Assembly (NCBI RefSeq): GCF_001010805.1
Contig: NZ_CP011477.1
Coordinates: 3,404,501-3,468,500, forward strand
Direction of reading: 5' to 3'
Length of the DNA: 64,000 nt
Origin: Spongiibacter sp. IMCC21906
GTDB taxonomy: Bacteria; Pseudomonadota; Gammaproteobacteria; Pseudomonadales; Spongiibacteraceae
Each line of letters opens with the position of its first letter. The first letter of the stretch is position 1. The position numbers and the translations under genes are program-made. Below the pieces are notes generated by a model. That model was not told the origin of the DNA, did not search any database, and was given only the letters and a program-made list of their open reading frames with translations. Shown piece by piece: positions 38,074-46,807 of the stretch.

Positions 38074-40300
38074 GCCCCTTAAACTGCTGTTCTATGTCAA
38101 CGTACTGATTGTCGTGTTGCTGCTGTCCTACAAATTTTATTTAAACTTGATGTTGCCTGACTTTCAGTCGGAACACAGCAAGCAGCTCCAAGCGATTCAC
38201 CAGCGACTCGGCGACAGCGATCACTTCAGCTTCGCGGTCATCGGCAATATCAACAACTCTGTGGGCATCTTTGAAAAACGCATTATTCCTGCCTTAAACC
38301 ACAGCGATATCGACTTTATGATATCCGCAGGCAATGCCGTCAGCAGCGGTGGCGAAGATAAATACCGTGCCTTACAAGGCAGCCTCAATCATTTGCAGCG
38401 ACCGTACCTTTTAAATTTTGGTGAAAACGAATACGACGATTTTGGTAGTTACCGCTTTTATGAGCACTTCGGCCCCCATTTTTTTGATTTTCATATTGCT
38501 GACAGTCACTTTATCTTTTTGGATAGCACAGGCAAAACGCCCTGGCAGTGGCAGCGCCTGTGGCTAGAGGATTTACTGAAAAACGACAAAGCCGAGCACC
38601 GCTTTTTGTTTGTTGGTCATCCCTTGCTAAAACCCGACAATCCACCATTATTCGACAACAGTGAAAACTACCTACAACCAAAAGCATTTCGAGAAGCACT
38701 ATTGGGTTTAATTAAAAAACACCACATCGACGCCGTCTTCTCCTCGAATCTCCCCATGCTGGATAAACAACGCATTGGTGACACACGCGTTTTTAATACC
38801 GGAGGCGGTGGGGGCCTGGTCATGAATACCGACTCCAGCTTTTACCATTACTTACATGTTAGCGTTGCCCCAGACAAGGTCAGCATCAACGTTGAAGAAA
38901 TGGCTATTGGTCAGCACGCGGCGTTTAAGCAATTAGAAAGCCTCTGGCTTGCCATTTACTCACTGTTTTATGTTGGGTTTTTAAACTTTATTCTTATCGT
39001 TAGCGCACTGACCGTAGCGGCAATAAAACTTCATCACCTTGTATTCGTCGATAAGGATTACTACCCCAACTACGATTTAAATCCCGAACCCTGGCTAAAA
39101 AAGCCTTTGCGCATTGCCATGTTCAGCAACAATTACCTACCCTTTATTGGCGGCGTACCACTGTCGATCCAACGGCTAAAGGACGGGCTGACAGCACTAG
39201 GCAATACGGTATGGCTGGCAGTGCCTCGCTACCCAAACCACAAACCAGCAGAAACTGACGTACTGCGAGTACCGAGCTTAATCACCATGGGCCAGCGGGC
39301 AGAGTTTCGGCTTGCTAATATTTTTCTGTGGCGCACGGTAAAACAGCTTCGCCAATTCAAGCCCGATATTATTCATGTTCACCATCCTTTTTGGCTGGGT
39401 TCACTGGGGCTTTTTCTGGCCCGACGGTTGAATATTCCCGCCGTTTATACCTACCACACACGACTAGAGCACTATGCACACTTTGTCCCGCTACCCGGCG
39501 CGCTGTTTCGCAATTTAATTTCGCATGCCTTAATTAAACGTTTTGCCAACAAATGTGATGCGGTCATTGTCCCCACCTATTCCGCCGAAGAGTATCTGCG
39601 CATGATTGGCGTTAGAGTCGCTATTTTTGTGCAACCCACAGGTATTAATTACCACGCCTTCCAAACTGAGCGCAGTGAATCCAGCCAGCTTTTGCGGGAT
39701 CAATACGGCATTCGCAACCACAGCGTATTAATCAGTGTTTCGCGTCTATCTAATGAGAAAAATATCGACTTTATGATCGACGCATTAGCCGAGCTAAAGC
39801 GCAAAAATAGCACGCCCTTTAAAATGCTAATGATCGGCGACGGTCATCAACGTCAGCGTCTACAAGCAAAAATCGATCAACTCCACTTAAGCGACAACAT
39901 TATTTTGACCGGCCCAGTTCCCCCGGAAGAAATGGCGCTGCACTACAGCCTTGGTGATATTTTTGTGTTTGCGTCAAAATCCGAAACCCAAGGTATGGTA
40001 ATTCTTGAAGCCATGGCCGCCGGGCTGCCGGTGGTTGCCGTGCGCTCCAGCGGTATCGACGATGTTGTGCAAGAAGGTAAAAGTGGATTTAAAACGCTGG
40101 AGAATCGTCACCACTGGCTACAAGCCCTACAAAAACTGATAGAAGACCCACAACAGCGCCAAGCATTTTCAGAATACGCCAAAACCTTCTCCAGCCAATA
40201 TTCTGTCAACAATGTTGCTAGCAATGTGAAAGGCATTTACGCCTCAATTCTCGCCCAACGCCAGCAGCAAGCGCAAAAATCTACGCGTCCAAGGGCTTAA
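38060..40300 (+). CDS. Membrane-anchored degenerate metallophosphoesterase / GT4 glycosyltransferase fusion
   Basis: A 746-residue fusion. Residues 9-30 are a membrane helix; ~55-285 resemble a calcineurin-like phosphoesterase; 294-325 form a second helix; ~349-740 are a GT4 glycosyltransferase related to diacylglycerol or phosphatidylinositol glycosyltransferases (MFSNNYLPFIGGVPLS, HVHHPFWLG, YTYHTRLEHYAHF, PTGINYHAF, ISVSRLSNEKN, and the E-x7-E pair Glu642/Glu650). In the phosphoesterase part the metal ligands are changed: IGNIN, AGNAV, FGENEYDD and SSNLP stand where D-x-H, GDxxD, GNHD/E and GHxH are expected; only GHPLL keeps a histidine. The first domain is therefore probably non-catalytic and periplasmic. 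AGGAGG lies six bases before the ATG, inside the UPF0104 gene. Confidence 0.8.
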   Translation: MAPRKPLKLLFYVNVLIVVLLLSYKFYLNLMLPDFQSEHSKQLQAIHQRLGDSDHFSFAVIGNINNSVGIFEKRIIPALNHSDIDFMISAGNAVSSGGEDKYRALQGSLNHLQRPYLLNFGENEYDDFGSYRFYEHFGPHFFDFHIADSHFIFLDSTGKTPWQWQRLWLEDLLKNDKAEHRFLFVGHPLLKPDNPPLFDNSENYLQPKAFREALLGLIKKHHIDAVFSSNLPMLDKQRIGDTRVFNTGGGGGLVMNTDSSFYHYLHVSVAPDKVSINVEEMAIGQHAAFKQLESLWLAIYSLFYVGFLNFILIVSALTVAAIKLHHLVFVDKDYYPNYDLNPEPWLKKPLRIAMFSNNYLPFIGGVPLSIQRLKDGLTALGNTVWLAVPRYPNHKPAETDVLRVPSLITMGQRAEFRLANIFLWRTVKQLRQFKPDIIHVHHPFWLGSLGLFLARRLNIPAVYTYHTRLEHYAHFVPLPGALFRNLISHALIKRFANKCDAVIVPTYSAEEYLRMIGVRVAIFVQPTGINYHAFQTERSESSQLLRDQYGIRNHSVLISVSRLSNEKNIDFMIDALAELKRKNSTPFKMLMIGDGHQRQRLQAKIDQLHLSDNIILTGPVPPEEMALHYSLGDIFVFASKSETQGMVILEAMAAGLPVVAVRSSGIDDVVQEGKSGFKTLENRHHWLQALQKLIEDPQQRQAFSEYAKTFSSQYSVNNVASNVKGIYASILAQRQQQAQKSTRPRA

Positions 40301-40383
40301 AAGACCCATGAAAGCCCCATGGAGGCGGAATAATCACGGCCATAACGCTGGTTCCCTAAAGATGATTCCAGTAAGCTGCAGCG

Positions 40384-40401
40384 CCCGCCAGCCTTGGCGG
40401 G
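40384..40401 (+). promoter_or_regulatory. Hairpin in the leader of the rhlE-type helicase gene
   Basis: CCCGCCA (40384-40390), loop GCCT, TGGCGGG (40395-40401), 21 bases before the helicase ATG. There is no T-tract, so it is not a classic terminator. It could control access to the weak ribosome site, or help end the upstream transcript. Confidence 0.35.
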
Positions 40402-40421
40402 CCGCAATTTGAGATGAATTT

Positions 40422-41759
40422 ATGAGTTTTGCCGCTTTGGGCCTTTCTGAGCCCATCACCCGCGCTGTTACTGAACTGAAATACGATACACCGTCACCCA
40501 TTCAGGAACAGGCCATTCCCGCCATTATCCAAGGTCGGGATGTTATGGCCGCAGCGCAAACCGGCACGGGTAAAACCGCCGGTTTTACCCTGCCGTTGCT
40601 TGAACGCCTGGCCCAAGGTGCGCCAGCAGGCCCCAATCAAGCCCGCGCTCTTATCTTGACGCCAACCCGTGAGCTAGCAGCTCAGGTAGCTCAAAGTGTT
40701 GATGTGTATAGTAAATATCTTCGCCTGCGCTCCACTGTCGTATTTGGCGGCGTCAAAATTAATCCGCAGATGATGGCGCTTCGCAAGGGCGCGGATATAT
40801 TGGTCGCCACACCTGGTCGGCTGCTAGATCTTTATCAGCAACGGGCCGTCCGTTTTGATCACTTAGAAGTACTGGTGCTAGACGAAGCCGATCGCATGCT
40901 GGATATGGGCTTTATTCATGACATCCGCAAAATTCTTGCGGCGCTGCCAGCCCGTCGCCAAAACCTGATGTTCTCGGCCACCTTCTCAAACGATATTCGC
41001 CAGCTTGCGAAAGGCTTGGTCAACAATCCGATAGAAGTGTCTGTCAGCCCTCGCAACACCACGGCAGAAACCGTTGAGCAGTGGATTGTGCCCGTAGACA
41101 AAAAGCGCAAATCTGCATTGCTTTGCCAGCTGGTAAAAGATGAAAACTGGCAGCAGGTACTGGTGTTTTCACGCACCAAGCACGGTGCCAACAAACTTAC
41201 CAAGCAACTTGATGCCGCCGGTATTCCCGCCGCCGCCATTCACGGCAATAAAAGCCAAGGCGCGAGAACCAAAGCACTAAGCGAATTTAAAGCGAATAAA
41301 ATTCAGGTGTTGGTCGCTACCGATATTGCCGCCCGCGGCTTGGATATTAGCCAACTACCTCAGGTGGTTAACTTTGACTTACCCAACGTGCCAGAAGACT
41401 ATGTTCACCGTATTGGCCGCACCGGCCGGGCGGGCGCCAGTGGTCATGCCGTTTCACTGGTCAGTGCCGACGAATACGAGCACCTCTGCTCGATAGAGCG
41501 ACTGATTAAACAAAGCCTGGAACGCAGAGAAGTAGAGGGCTTTGAACCCGAGCACAGCCTGCCAACGGGCCGCCCGGTAAAAGCCCCCAGCGCGCCCAAA
41601 GCCAAACCTCGCCGCCCCCGTGGCAATGGCGGTGCAGGTGGACAAAAAACCGGCGGCGGTAGAAGTGATGGTCAACCCCGCAGCAATCGCGCTGGCAAAC
41701 CCGGTGCGGGACGGAGCAATAACAGCAGTCCGCGGCAAAACAGATCAGGAAACCGCTAA
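40422..41759 (+). CDS. rhlE: DEAD-box RNA helicase, RhlE type
   Basis: A 445-residue ATP-dependent RNA helicase that opens RNA structures, with roles in ribosome assembly and cold growth. Motifs: [12 protein letters not shown] (I), [10 protein letters not shown] (Ia), [13 protein letters not shown] (II), FSATFS (III), [15 protein letters not shown] (V) and [13 protein letters not shown] (VI). Residues ~385-445 form a basic, glycine- and arginine-rich low-complexity tail typical of RhlE. It is convergent with dbpA, with 50 bases between the stops containing a TGCCAG/CTGGCA hairpin. Confidence 0.9.
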   Translation: MSFAALGLSEPITRAVTELKYDTPSPIQEQAIPAIIQGRDVMAAAQTGTGKTAGFTLPLLERLAQGAPAGPNQARALILTPTRELAAQVAQSVDVYSKYLRLRSTVVFGGVKINPQMMALRKGADILVATPGRLLDLYQQRAVRFDHLEVLVLDEADRMLDMGFIHDIRKILAALPARRQNLMFSATFSNDIRQLAKGLVNNPIEVSVSPRNTTAETVEQWIVPVDKKRKSALLCQLVKDENWQQVLVFSRTKHGANKLTKQLDAAGIPAAAIHGNKSQGARTKALSEFKANKIQVLVATDIAARGLDISQLPQVVNFDLPNVPEDYVHRIGRTGRAGASGHAVSLVSADEYEHLCSIERLIKQSLERREVEGFEPEHSLPTGRPVKAPSAPKAKPRRPRGNGGAGGQKTGGGRSDGQPRSNRAGKPGAGRSNNSSPRQNRSGNR

Positions 41760-41809
41760 GTCAGCTGCCAGACAAGCTGGCAACTGAGCAAAATCAGCGT
41801 TTGAGCCCG

Positions 41810-43195
41810 TTAACGAATTTTGCGGGCTCTAAACGATCTTCCCTTCAGCTTACCCTGGGTAAGTTTGCGCAAGGCCTCAGCACCCTCTCTGCGACGCACC
41901 GCCACATACGCGCAATTATCAAAGACATGGATTTTACCCACGTCGTCACCCTTGATATCGCCGCCTGCGGTTAACGCGCCGACAATATCGCCGGGGCGAA
42001 GCTTTTGCTTACGGCCACCATCCACCTGCAAACACACCATGGGCGGCGCATACGCATTGCCGTCTACATCAGAGGGCAGCGGTAAAAACTCAAGCGTGAC
42101 ACCTTGACCAGTCAGGGCCTCAAGACGGGTAATTTTTTGGGTCTCTCTATCGCCAACCAAGCTACAAGCAAGGCCACTCGCACCTGCACGGCCCGTTCGA
42201 CCTATGCGGTGAATATGCACTTCTGGGTCGCGAGCAAGGTGATAGTTAAATACCGCATCAAGGGCATCAATATCCAAGCCCCTTGCCGCCACATCGGTGG
42301 CGACCAAGACCGAGGCACTTTTGTTAGCAAAGCGGGTTAATATTTGCTCACGGAGCTTCTGATCAAGCTCGCCATGCAAGGCCAAGGCGCTAAAACCAGC
42401 TTCTCGCAATGACACGGCAAGCTCATCAGTCTCTTTGCGGGTACTGCAAAATACCACCGCCGACCCCGGACGATATTTCAACAACAATAACTGCAGCGCT
42501 TCTTGACGCTGTTCATTGCTACTGACTTTATAAAAATGCTGCTCAATGGTTTTGTTGCTGTGCTGGTCGGTAACGGTGATGCGTGCAGGAGAACGCATAA
42601 TACCTTCACTTAGCGCTTCTATCTGCTCGGGAAATGTCGCGCTAAACAACAGGGTTTGACGAAGGCTGGGTAGCTTTTTACAGATGGATTCCAGTGCGGG
42701 CTGAAAGCCCATTTCCAGCATTCGATCCGCTTCATCCAATACAAAGGTATTGAGCCGGTCAGCCTTGAGACTGCCTTTACGCAAATGCTCTTCAACCCGG
42801 CCCGGTGTGCCAACGATAATATGCGCGCCATGCTCCAATGAACCCAGCTGAGGACCAAAGGGGGAGCCGCCACAGAGTGTTAGCACTTTGATGTTGTGAA
42901 TGGCCCTCGCCAAGCGCCGTATCTCTTTGGCCACCTGATCGGCCAACTCCCGCGTGGGGCAGAGAATAAGTGCCTGAGCGGCAAATTGCTTGACCTCCAG
43001 CTTCTGCAATATCCCCAAACCAAATGCGGCGGTTTTACCTGAACCGGTTTTACTCTGCGCAATCACATCTTTGCCCGCAAGAATCTTTGGCAAACTTTGG
43101 GCTTGTATGGCCGTCATGTTGGCGTAGCCCAAATCCGCAAGATTGCTCAGCAAGGCAGGATGTAGTGGCAGGGATGAGAAGGATTGGTCAGTCAC
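41810..43195 (-). CDS. dbpA: ATP-dependent RNA helicase DbpA
   Basis: A 461-residue DEAD-box helicase that acts on hairpin 92 of 23S rRNA during large-subunit assembly. It has AQSKTGSGKTAAFG (I), CPTRELADQVA (Ia), [13 protein letters not shown] (II), FSATFP (III) and [13 protein letters not shown] (VI). The C-terminal DbpA RNA-binding domain is present: QKLRPGDIVGALT, DVGKIHVFDNCAYVAVRR and LKGRSFRARKI. This domain separates it from RhlE-type helicases. Length matches E. coli DbpA. Confidence 0.93.
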   Translation of the reverse strand: MTDQSFSSLPLHPALLSNLADLGYANMTAIQAQSLPKILAGKDVIAQSKTGSGKTAAFGLGILQKLEVKQFAAQALILCPTRELADQVAKEIRRLARAIHNIKVLTLCGGSPFGPQLGSLEHGAHIIVGTPGRVEEHLRKGSLKADRLNTFVLDEADRMLEMGFQPALESICKKLPSLRQTLLFSATFPEQIEALSEGIMRSPARITVTDQHSNKTIEQHFYKVSSNEQRQEALQLLLLKYRPGSAVVFCSTRKETDELAVSLREAGFSALALHGELDQKLREQILTRFANKSASVLVATDVAARGLDIDALDAVFNYHLARDPEVHIHRIGRTGRAGASGLACSLVGDRETQKITRLEALTGQGVTLEFLPLPSDVDGNAYAPPMVCLQVDGGRKQKLRPGDIVGALTAGGDIKGDDVGKIHVFDNCAYVAVRRREGAEALRKLTQGKLKGRSFRARKIR

Positions 43196-43318
43196 AACAG
43201 ATACTCGGAGATGGGTGATAGCGACTAGCCGCCGGGCTAGAACAGAATGTTACTAAACCATATTGACAGCTTCGCTCTTTCAGGCCCTTATTTTCAAGAT
43301 CAAAAAGCAGGACCAACA

Positions 43319-43350
43319 AAAAAGGGCAAGACCAATGGCCTTGCCCTTTT
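43319..43350 (-). terminator. Rho-independent terminator of the cold-shock gene
   Basis: AAAAGGGCAAG (43320-43330) and CTTGCCCTTTT (43340-43350) form a perfect 11-bp stem. On the minus strand it is followed by six T bases. It lies about 40 bases after the csp stop codon. Confidence 0.88.
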
Positions 43351-43388
43351 CGATTTTTACGCTGCTTCAGATTAGCAGCGACATCGTC

Positions 43389-43589
43389 TTATACAGCGAC
43401 GATGTTCTCAGCTTGAGGACCTTTTTGGCCTTGAGTTACAGTGAACTCAACGCGCTGGCCTTCAACCAGAGTTTTAAAACCACTGCCAGAGATTGCGCTG
43501 TAGTGAGCGAATACGTCTGGACCAGACTCCTGCTCGATGAAGCCGAAACCTTTAGACTCGTTAAACCATTTAACAGTACCAGTTGCCAT
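43389..43589 (-). CDS. Cold-shock protein (CspA family)
   Basis: A 66-residue single-stranded nucleic-acid-binding protein. RNP1 is KGFGFIEQ and RNP2 is DVFAHYSAI (Tyr where Phe is usual). The start is [15 protein letters not shown] at 43589; an upstream in-frame ATG at 43610 lies within the long leader and adds seven residues not found in the family. The promoter at 43741-43768 predicts a leader of about 145 bases, the usual length for cold-inducible csp messages. Confidence 0.94.
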   Translation of the reverse strand: MATGTVKWFNESKGFGFIEQESGPDVFAHYSAISGSGFKTLVEGQRVEFTVTQGQKGPQAENIVAV

Positions 43590-43740
43590 AATCTTAATAT
43601 CCAAAATCATTCAATTGTAATGCCTTTCGGCGGTTTGCGCTGAAGAAGTGTTTCTATTACTTATGAAGATCAGGACGAAGACTACTGGAGGAACGTCAAA
43701 ATAGTTTGCATAAATATAGGACTTACTTTCAAGCACTGGC

Positions 43741-43768
43741 AGTATACCCCCCCCTTAGAGCCTGTCAA
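43741..43768 (-). promoter_or_regulatory. Sigma-70 promoter of the cold-shock gene with a C8/G8 spacer tract
   Basis: On the minus strand TTGACA (perfect -35, complement of 43763-43768), a 16-base spacer, then TATACT (-10, complement of 43741-43746). The spacer contains eight consecutive G (C at 43747-43754). The predicted start is near 43734. Confidence 0.8.
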
Positions 43769-43807
43769 TCACTTTCACTCGCCTATATCGCTGACGCGTG
43801 CAAATAC

Positions 43808-44551
43808 CTATAAATCTTCTATGGCACGCATTCCCGCTTCGCACCCGTCCAGATATGCCTCGCCAAACAAGTTGAAATGGTTGAGGTAGTGATAGAAATT
43901 GTAGATGGGCCGCTTGATGGCGTAGTGCTCACTCCGGGGATATTCGTCGTCATACGCCTGGTAGAAGCTGGAATGAAAACCGCCAAACATTTCACTCATG
44001 GCCAAATCCACCTCCCGGTCGCCGCAATACACCGCCGGGTCAATCAACCAAACCCGGCCATCATCACCACAGAGGTAATTACCCGACCACAAGTCGCCGT
44101 GAACCAGGCTGGCGTGCCCGCAGTGGCTATTGAGAAACGCCACCAGCCGGGACTCACAGGCGACAAGGCGTTGCTGAAACCGGTCTCGCAGGCGGGCATC
44201 ATTAATCAGCGACATTTGATACCTCAAGCGCTGCGCCACGAAAAACTCGCCCCAGTGATCGCTGACGGTATTTGCCTGAGGATTTAGACCAATGTAGTTA
44301 TCCCGCTGCCAGCCATAGCGCGTCTGTCGTTTGCGGTGCATGACAGCCAGCCCCTTACCCAATATGGCCATTTGCTTAGGAAGACAGCGCCCAGCGGTAA
44401 TCTCAGTCAACGCCATTTGGCAGCTATCAACTGAGAATACTGTCGGTACTGAAATATCGGTTTCTGCCGTTGCCGCCGCCAATACCGATAGCCCCTCGGC
44501 CTCGCAGAATAAGGCGTCGCTAAAACGGCTATTATTTCGCTTTAAAAACAT
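43808..44551 (-). CDS. Fructosamine/ketosamine-3-kinase family protein, short N-terminus
   Basis: A 247-residue protein of the fructosamine kinase family, which phosphorylates Amadori products on glycated proteins or amines. The catalytic parts are present: LVHGDLWSGNYL (Brenner-type loop) and VWLIDPAVYCGDREVDLAM (metal-binding Asp). The C-terminal helices (KRPIYNFYHYLNHFNLFG) fit. The first ~30-40 residues of the family, with the glycine-rich ATP loop, are absent. The chain begins at the FLKRN stretch that normally follows, and an in-frame stop lies eight codons upstream. It may be a remnant or an atypical enzyme. Confidence 0.75.
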   Translation of the reverse strand: MFLKRNNSRFSDALFCEAEGLSVLAAATAETDISVPTVFSVDSCQMALTEITAGRCLPKQMAILGKGLAVMHRKRQTRYGWQRDNYIGLNPQANTVSDHWGEFFVAQRLRYQMSLINDARLRDRFQQRLVACESRLVAFLNSHCGHASLVHGDLWSGNYLCGDDGRVWLIDPAVYCGDREVDLAMSEMFGGFHSSFYQAYDDEYPRSEHYAIKRPIYNFYHYLNHFNLFGEAYLDGCEAGMRAIEDL

Positions 44552-44609
44552 CGCTATTGCATCACATGCTCAAAAATGCAGCTTGTCATTGAAACAACAC
44601 GATGCCAAA

Positions 44610-45626
44610 TCAGATATTGATCAAATCATTAAACGTTCGTTTCATCATTGACGGCGTTGTCCCTGTCCAACGCTTAAACGCGCGACGAAAATTGCTGCTG
44701 TCATGAAAGTAAAGCAGCTCAGAAATGTCATCAATGGACTTACTATTTAACAGCAATTCTACCAACGCCCGCTCCCGTTGATTAGCATCCACCAATGACT
44801 GAAAAGACACCCCGTGCTCCTTCAGTCGTCGCTTCAGGGTTGCCGGGCTGGTATGCAAGCGATCGGCACAAGCCGATAAATCAGGCATTGCCCCAAGCGC
44901 AGGCTGTAGCAGCTCGCCCATCACATCCAACAAGAATCGCTGATTTCCCTGAACGCGCCGACACTCCTCTTGTACAAAACCCTGTCGAAGCGATTCAATA
45001 CCGGGCTTGGCGGTATCTACCTCCAAAACCAAACCATCAAACGGCGCTGAAAATTGTGGGGCCAAACCTAAATGCGACAAATACTGCTCTTCAGGATAAC
45101 GCCCCTCCCCGGTCACAAATACATCGGCAACCCGAAGGTCTTGTCGCCGCTTTAAGGCATGACACAGCGCCGTGGTAACGGCAGTACCGTGAATAGGATC
45201 AAGGCTGACTCTGGCAGCAGAACTCAGCAATAGCAGCCCACGCTTGGCAGAGCATGGAATGTATCGACACTTTATTCCCGCCGCCGCCAGCAAACTGAAT
45301 TGCTGTATCGCTTCCGGAACGGCTATGCCCGTCACGCATTGTAAATAGCCATGCAGGGGGCCAAAGCCATGATTGGCTAGCACATGTCCTAACTGAAAAG
45401 GAAAATCCTCCCCCGACCATTCGCTATTGGCATTGTGCAGCAAGCGTTGAAACTGCAAGGCGCTAATCCGCCGACCGATTAAGGGCAGGTCATCAAGAAA
45501 CAATCCAGTACCCGGCAGCACCTTGTTGAGATTAACCCCTCTGGCGCGACACAGATCCAATACCGTAAGGGGCTGCAACCACGCGGGAATAAGCTCCTGG
45601 TGAGCGCCCAGCACATCGCCGCGCAT
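44610..45626 (-). CDS. AraC-family transcriptional regulator (OruR/ArgR-like layout)
   Basis: A 338-residue regulator with the arabinose-binding-domain-of-AraC N-terminal half (LPLIGRRISALQFQRLL, FPFQLGHVLANHGFGPLHGYL) and a C-terminal double helix-turn-helix (ADRLHTSPATLKRRLKEHGVSFQSLVD, then IDDISELLYFHDSSNFRRAFKRWTGTTP). Such regulators control catabolic or lipid genes and usually bind an effector. The target is unknown. Its ATG shares one base with the stop of the GGDEF gene (TGATG), so the two are cotranslated. Confidence 0.88.
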   Translation of the reverse strand: MRGDVLGAHQELIPAWLQPLTVLDLCRARGVNLNKVLPGTGLFLDDLPLIGRRISALQFQRLLHNANSEWSGEDFPFQLGHVLANHGFGPLHGYLQCVTGIAVPEAIQQFSLLAAAGIKCRYIPCSAKRGLLLLSSAARVSLDPIHGTAVTTALCHALKRRQDLRVADVFVTGEGRYPEEQYLSHLGLAPQFSAPFDGLVLEVDTAKPGIESLRQGFVQEECRRVQGNQRFLLDVMGELLQPALGAMPDLSACADRLHTSPATLKRRLKEHGVSFQSLVDANQRERALVELLLNSKSIDDISELLYFHDSSNFRRAFKRWTGTTPSMMKRTFNDLINI

Positions 45627-46558
45627 CAGCCCTGTTTCTCTTGTTGAAGCTGAAGAGAGGCCCGTTTAAGCAAGCTGGTGGCATCATCATCCACATTGGG
45701 CCGGGTAATATTCAGCCGCACGCCAATCTCGGGTTGTGCGCCAGTTTCCTGACACAGCGCCAAACTCACAGATTGGCTTAACAAGGCATCCAGCGCAGGC
45801 CTCAGACTCTTTTCCAACTGAGCTTGCCGACACAGCACCACAAAGCAGTCACCAGCATAGCGACACACCAGGGAGTCGCTAGGCACCGCCGCCACCAAGG
45901 TGTGAGCAACCCGATTCAAAATAGCGTCACCCGCAGCAAAACCGTAGCGGCGGTTTATGGCATCAAAATTCTGTAAATCGATCATCCATACCGAAAACGG
46001 AGCGGGCTGCTGCAGAGCCAAACGAATAGCATCTCGACAGTAGCTGGCATTATAGAGGTCGGTCACCAGGTCAATATGACGGTGATCTCGGTAGTTTGCT
46101 TCTCGCCGGTGCTGCTGACGACCCAGCACTCGCTGCTCCTGACTCAGCGTTAATATCGAAAAGCTGATCACCACCACGGCCAAAGGCGTCACTACCGACT
46201 CAAGCTGGCCTCCCCACCCGGCATCGCCAAGGTGGATAAACTCATCCAAGGCGTCCAGATAAAAGCCAATGGATAGCAGAGAAAACCCCAACATTAAAAA
46301 ATAACTAACGGGGCCAGGGGGCCGCCAGAGCAACGAGAAATACAGCCACGACAATGCCGCGGCCACCACCAAACCCTCGCCCGCCACATCCAGCCAATCG
46401 ATCTCTGCCCATGTTTTTATGTCACCGGAAAAACACGCAATCAAGCCGATCAACACAAACAACACCGCCAAGCCAAACAAGCAGCGCTGATGCAGGGCAG
46501 CGGCCTTTATTGACATATAGCGGGGGTCCGAACAGCTCAGCGAATCTCTTGTTCTCAT
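45626..46558 (-). CDS. Membrane GGDEF-domain protein with degenerate active site
   Basis: A 310-residue protein. Residues ~25-145 contain about five membrane segments. Residues ~160-305 are a GGDEF domain (DLVTDLYNASYCRDAI, VWMIDLQNFDAINRRYGFAAGDAIL). The signature is AGDCF (235-239) instead of GG[D/E]EF, and the region after it is short. It is therefore unlikely to make cyclic-di-GMP, and more likely binds GTP or protein. An internal ATG at 46516 is also possible. It is the first gene before the AraC regulator and is divergent from the TonB receptor. Confidence 0.8.
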   Translation of the reverse strand: MRTRDSLSCSDPRYMSIKAAALHQRCLFGLAVLFVLIGLIACFSGDIKTWAEIDWLDVAGEGLVVAAALSWLYFSLLWRPPGPVSYFLMLGFSLLSIGFYLDALDEFIHLGDAGWGGQLESVVTPLAVVVISFSILTLSQEQRVLGRQQHRREANYRDHRHIDLVTDLYNASYCRDAIRLALQQPAPFSVWMIDLQNFDAINRRYGFAAGDAILNRVAHTLVAAVPSDSLVCRYAGDCFVVLCRQAQLEKSLRPALDALLSQSVSLALCQETGAQPEIGVRLNITRPNVDDDATSLLKRASLQLQQEKQG

Positions 46559-46732
46559 GGGTGGCGATCTTTTCTTCAGTTAAATTTATGGGGCGATTTT
46601 TTATCCTTGGCAAAAAATGCCCAAAAACATCCCCAAAGTGTAGGCAGGCTATGTTTCAAATAAAGGTCATATCAGCTCACAAAGCGGCTGACACCACTTA
46701 AAAGCCCTGTTTTCCAGCCGTCTTGCTGACCA

Positions 46733-46754
46733 CTGTCAACGAACGGTCACATCT
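46733..46754 (+). promoter_or_regulatory. Candidate Pho box upstream of the TonB receptor gene
   Basis: CTGTCAA-CGAA-CGGTCAC-ATCT. Two 7-base half-sites lie 11 bases apart and differ little from the CTGTCAT-N4-CTGTCAY arrangement bound by PhoB. The box ends 53 bases before the ATG at 46808, where a PhoB-dependent promoter would be expected. The downstream phytase makes phosphate-starvation control plausible. Confidence 0.55.
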
Positions 46755-46807
46755 CTGCATTAGCTTGCTGCGGTAATCCAACCGGCATACCGTTAGCAGG
46801 CCCCAAT

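Noticed and set aside
41766-41784. TGCCAG/CTGGCA hairpin between rhlE and dbpA as a terminator
   Set aside because: Stem is short and there is no T-tract on either strand; too weak to call.
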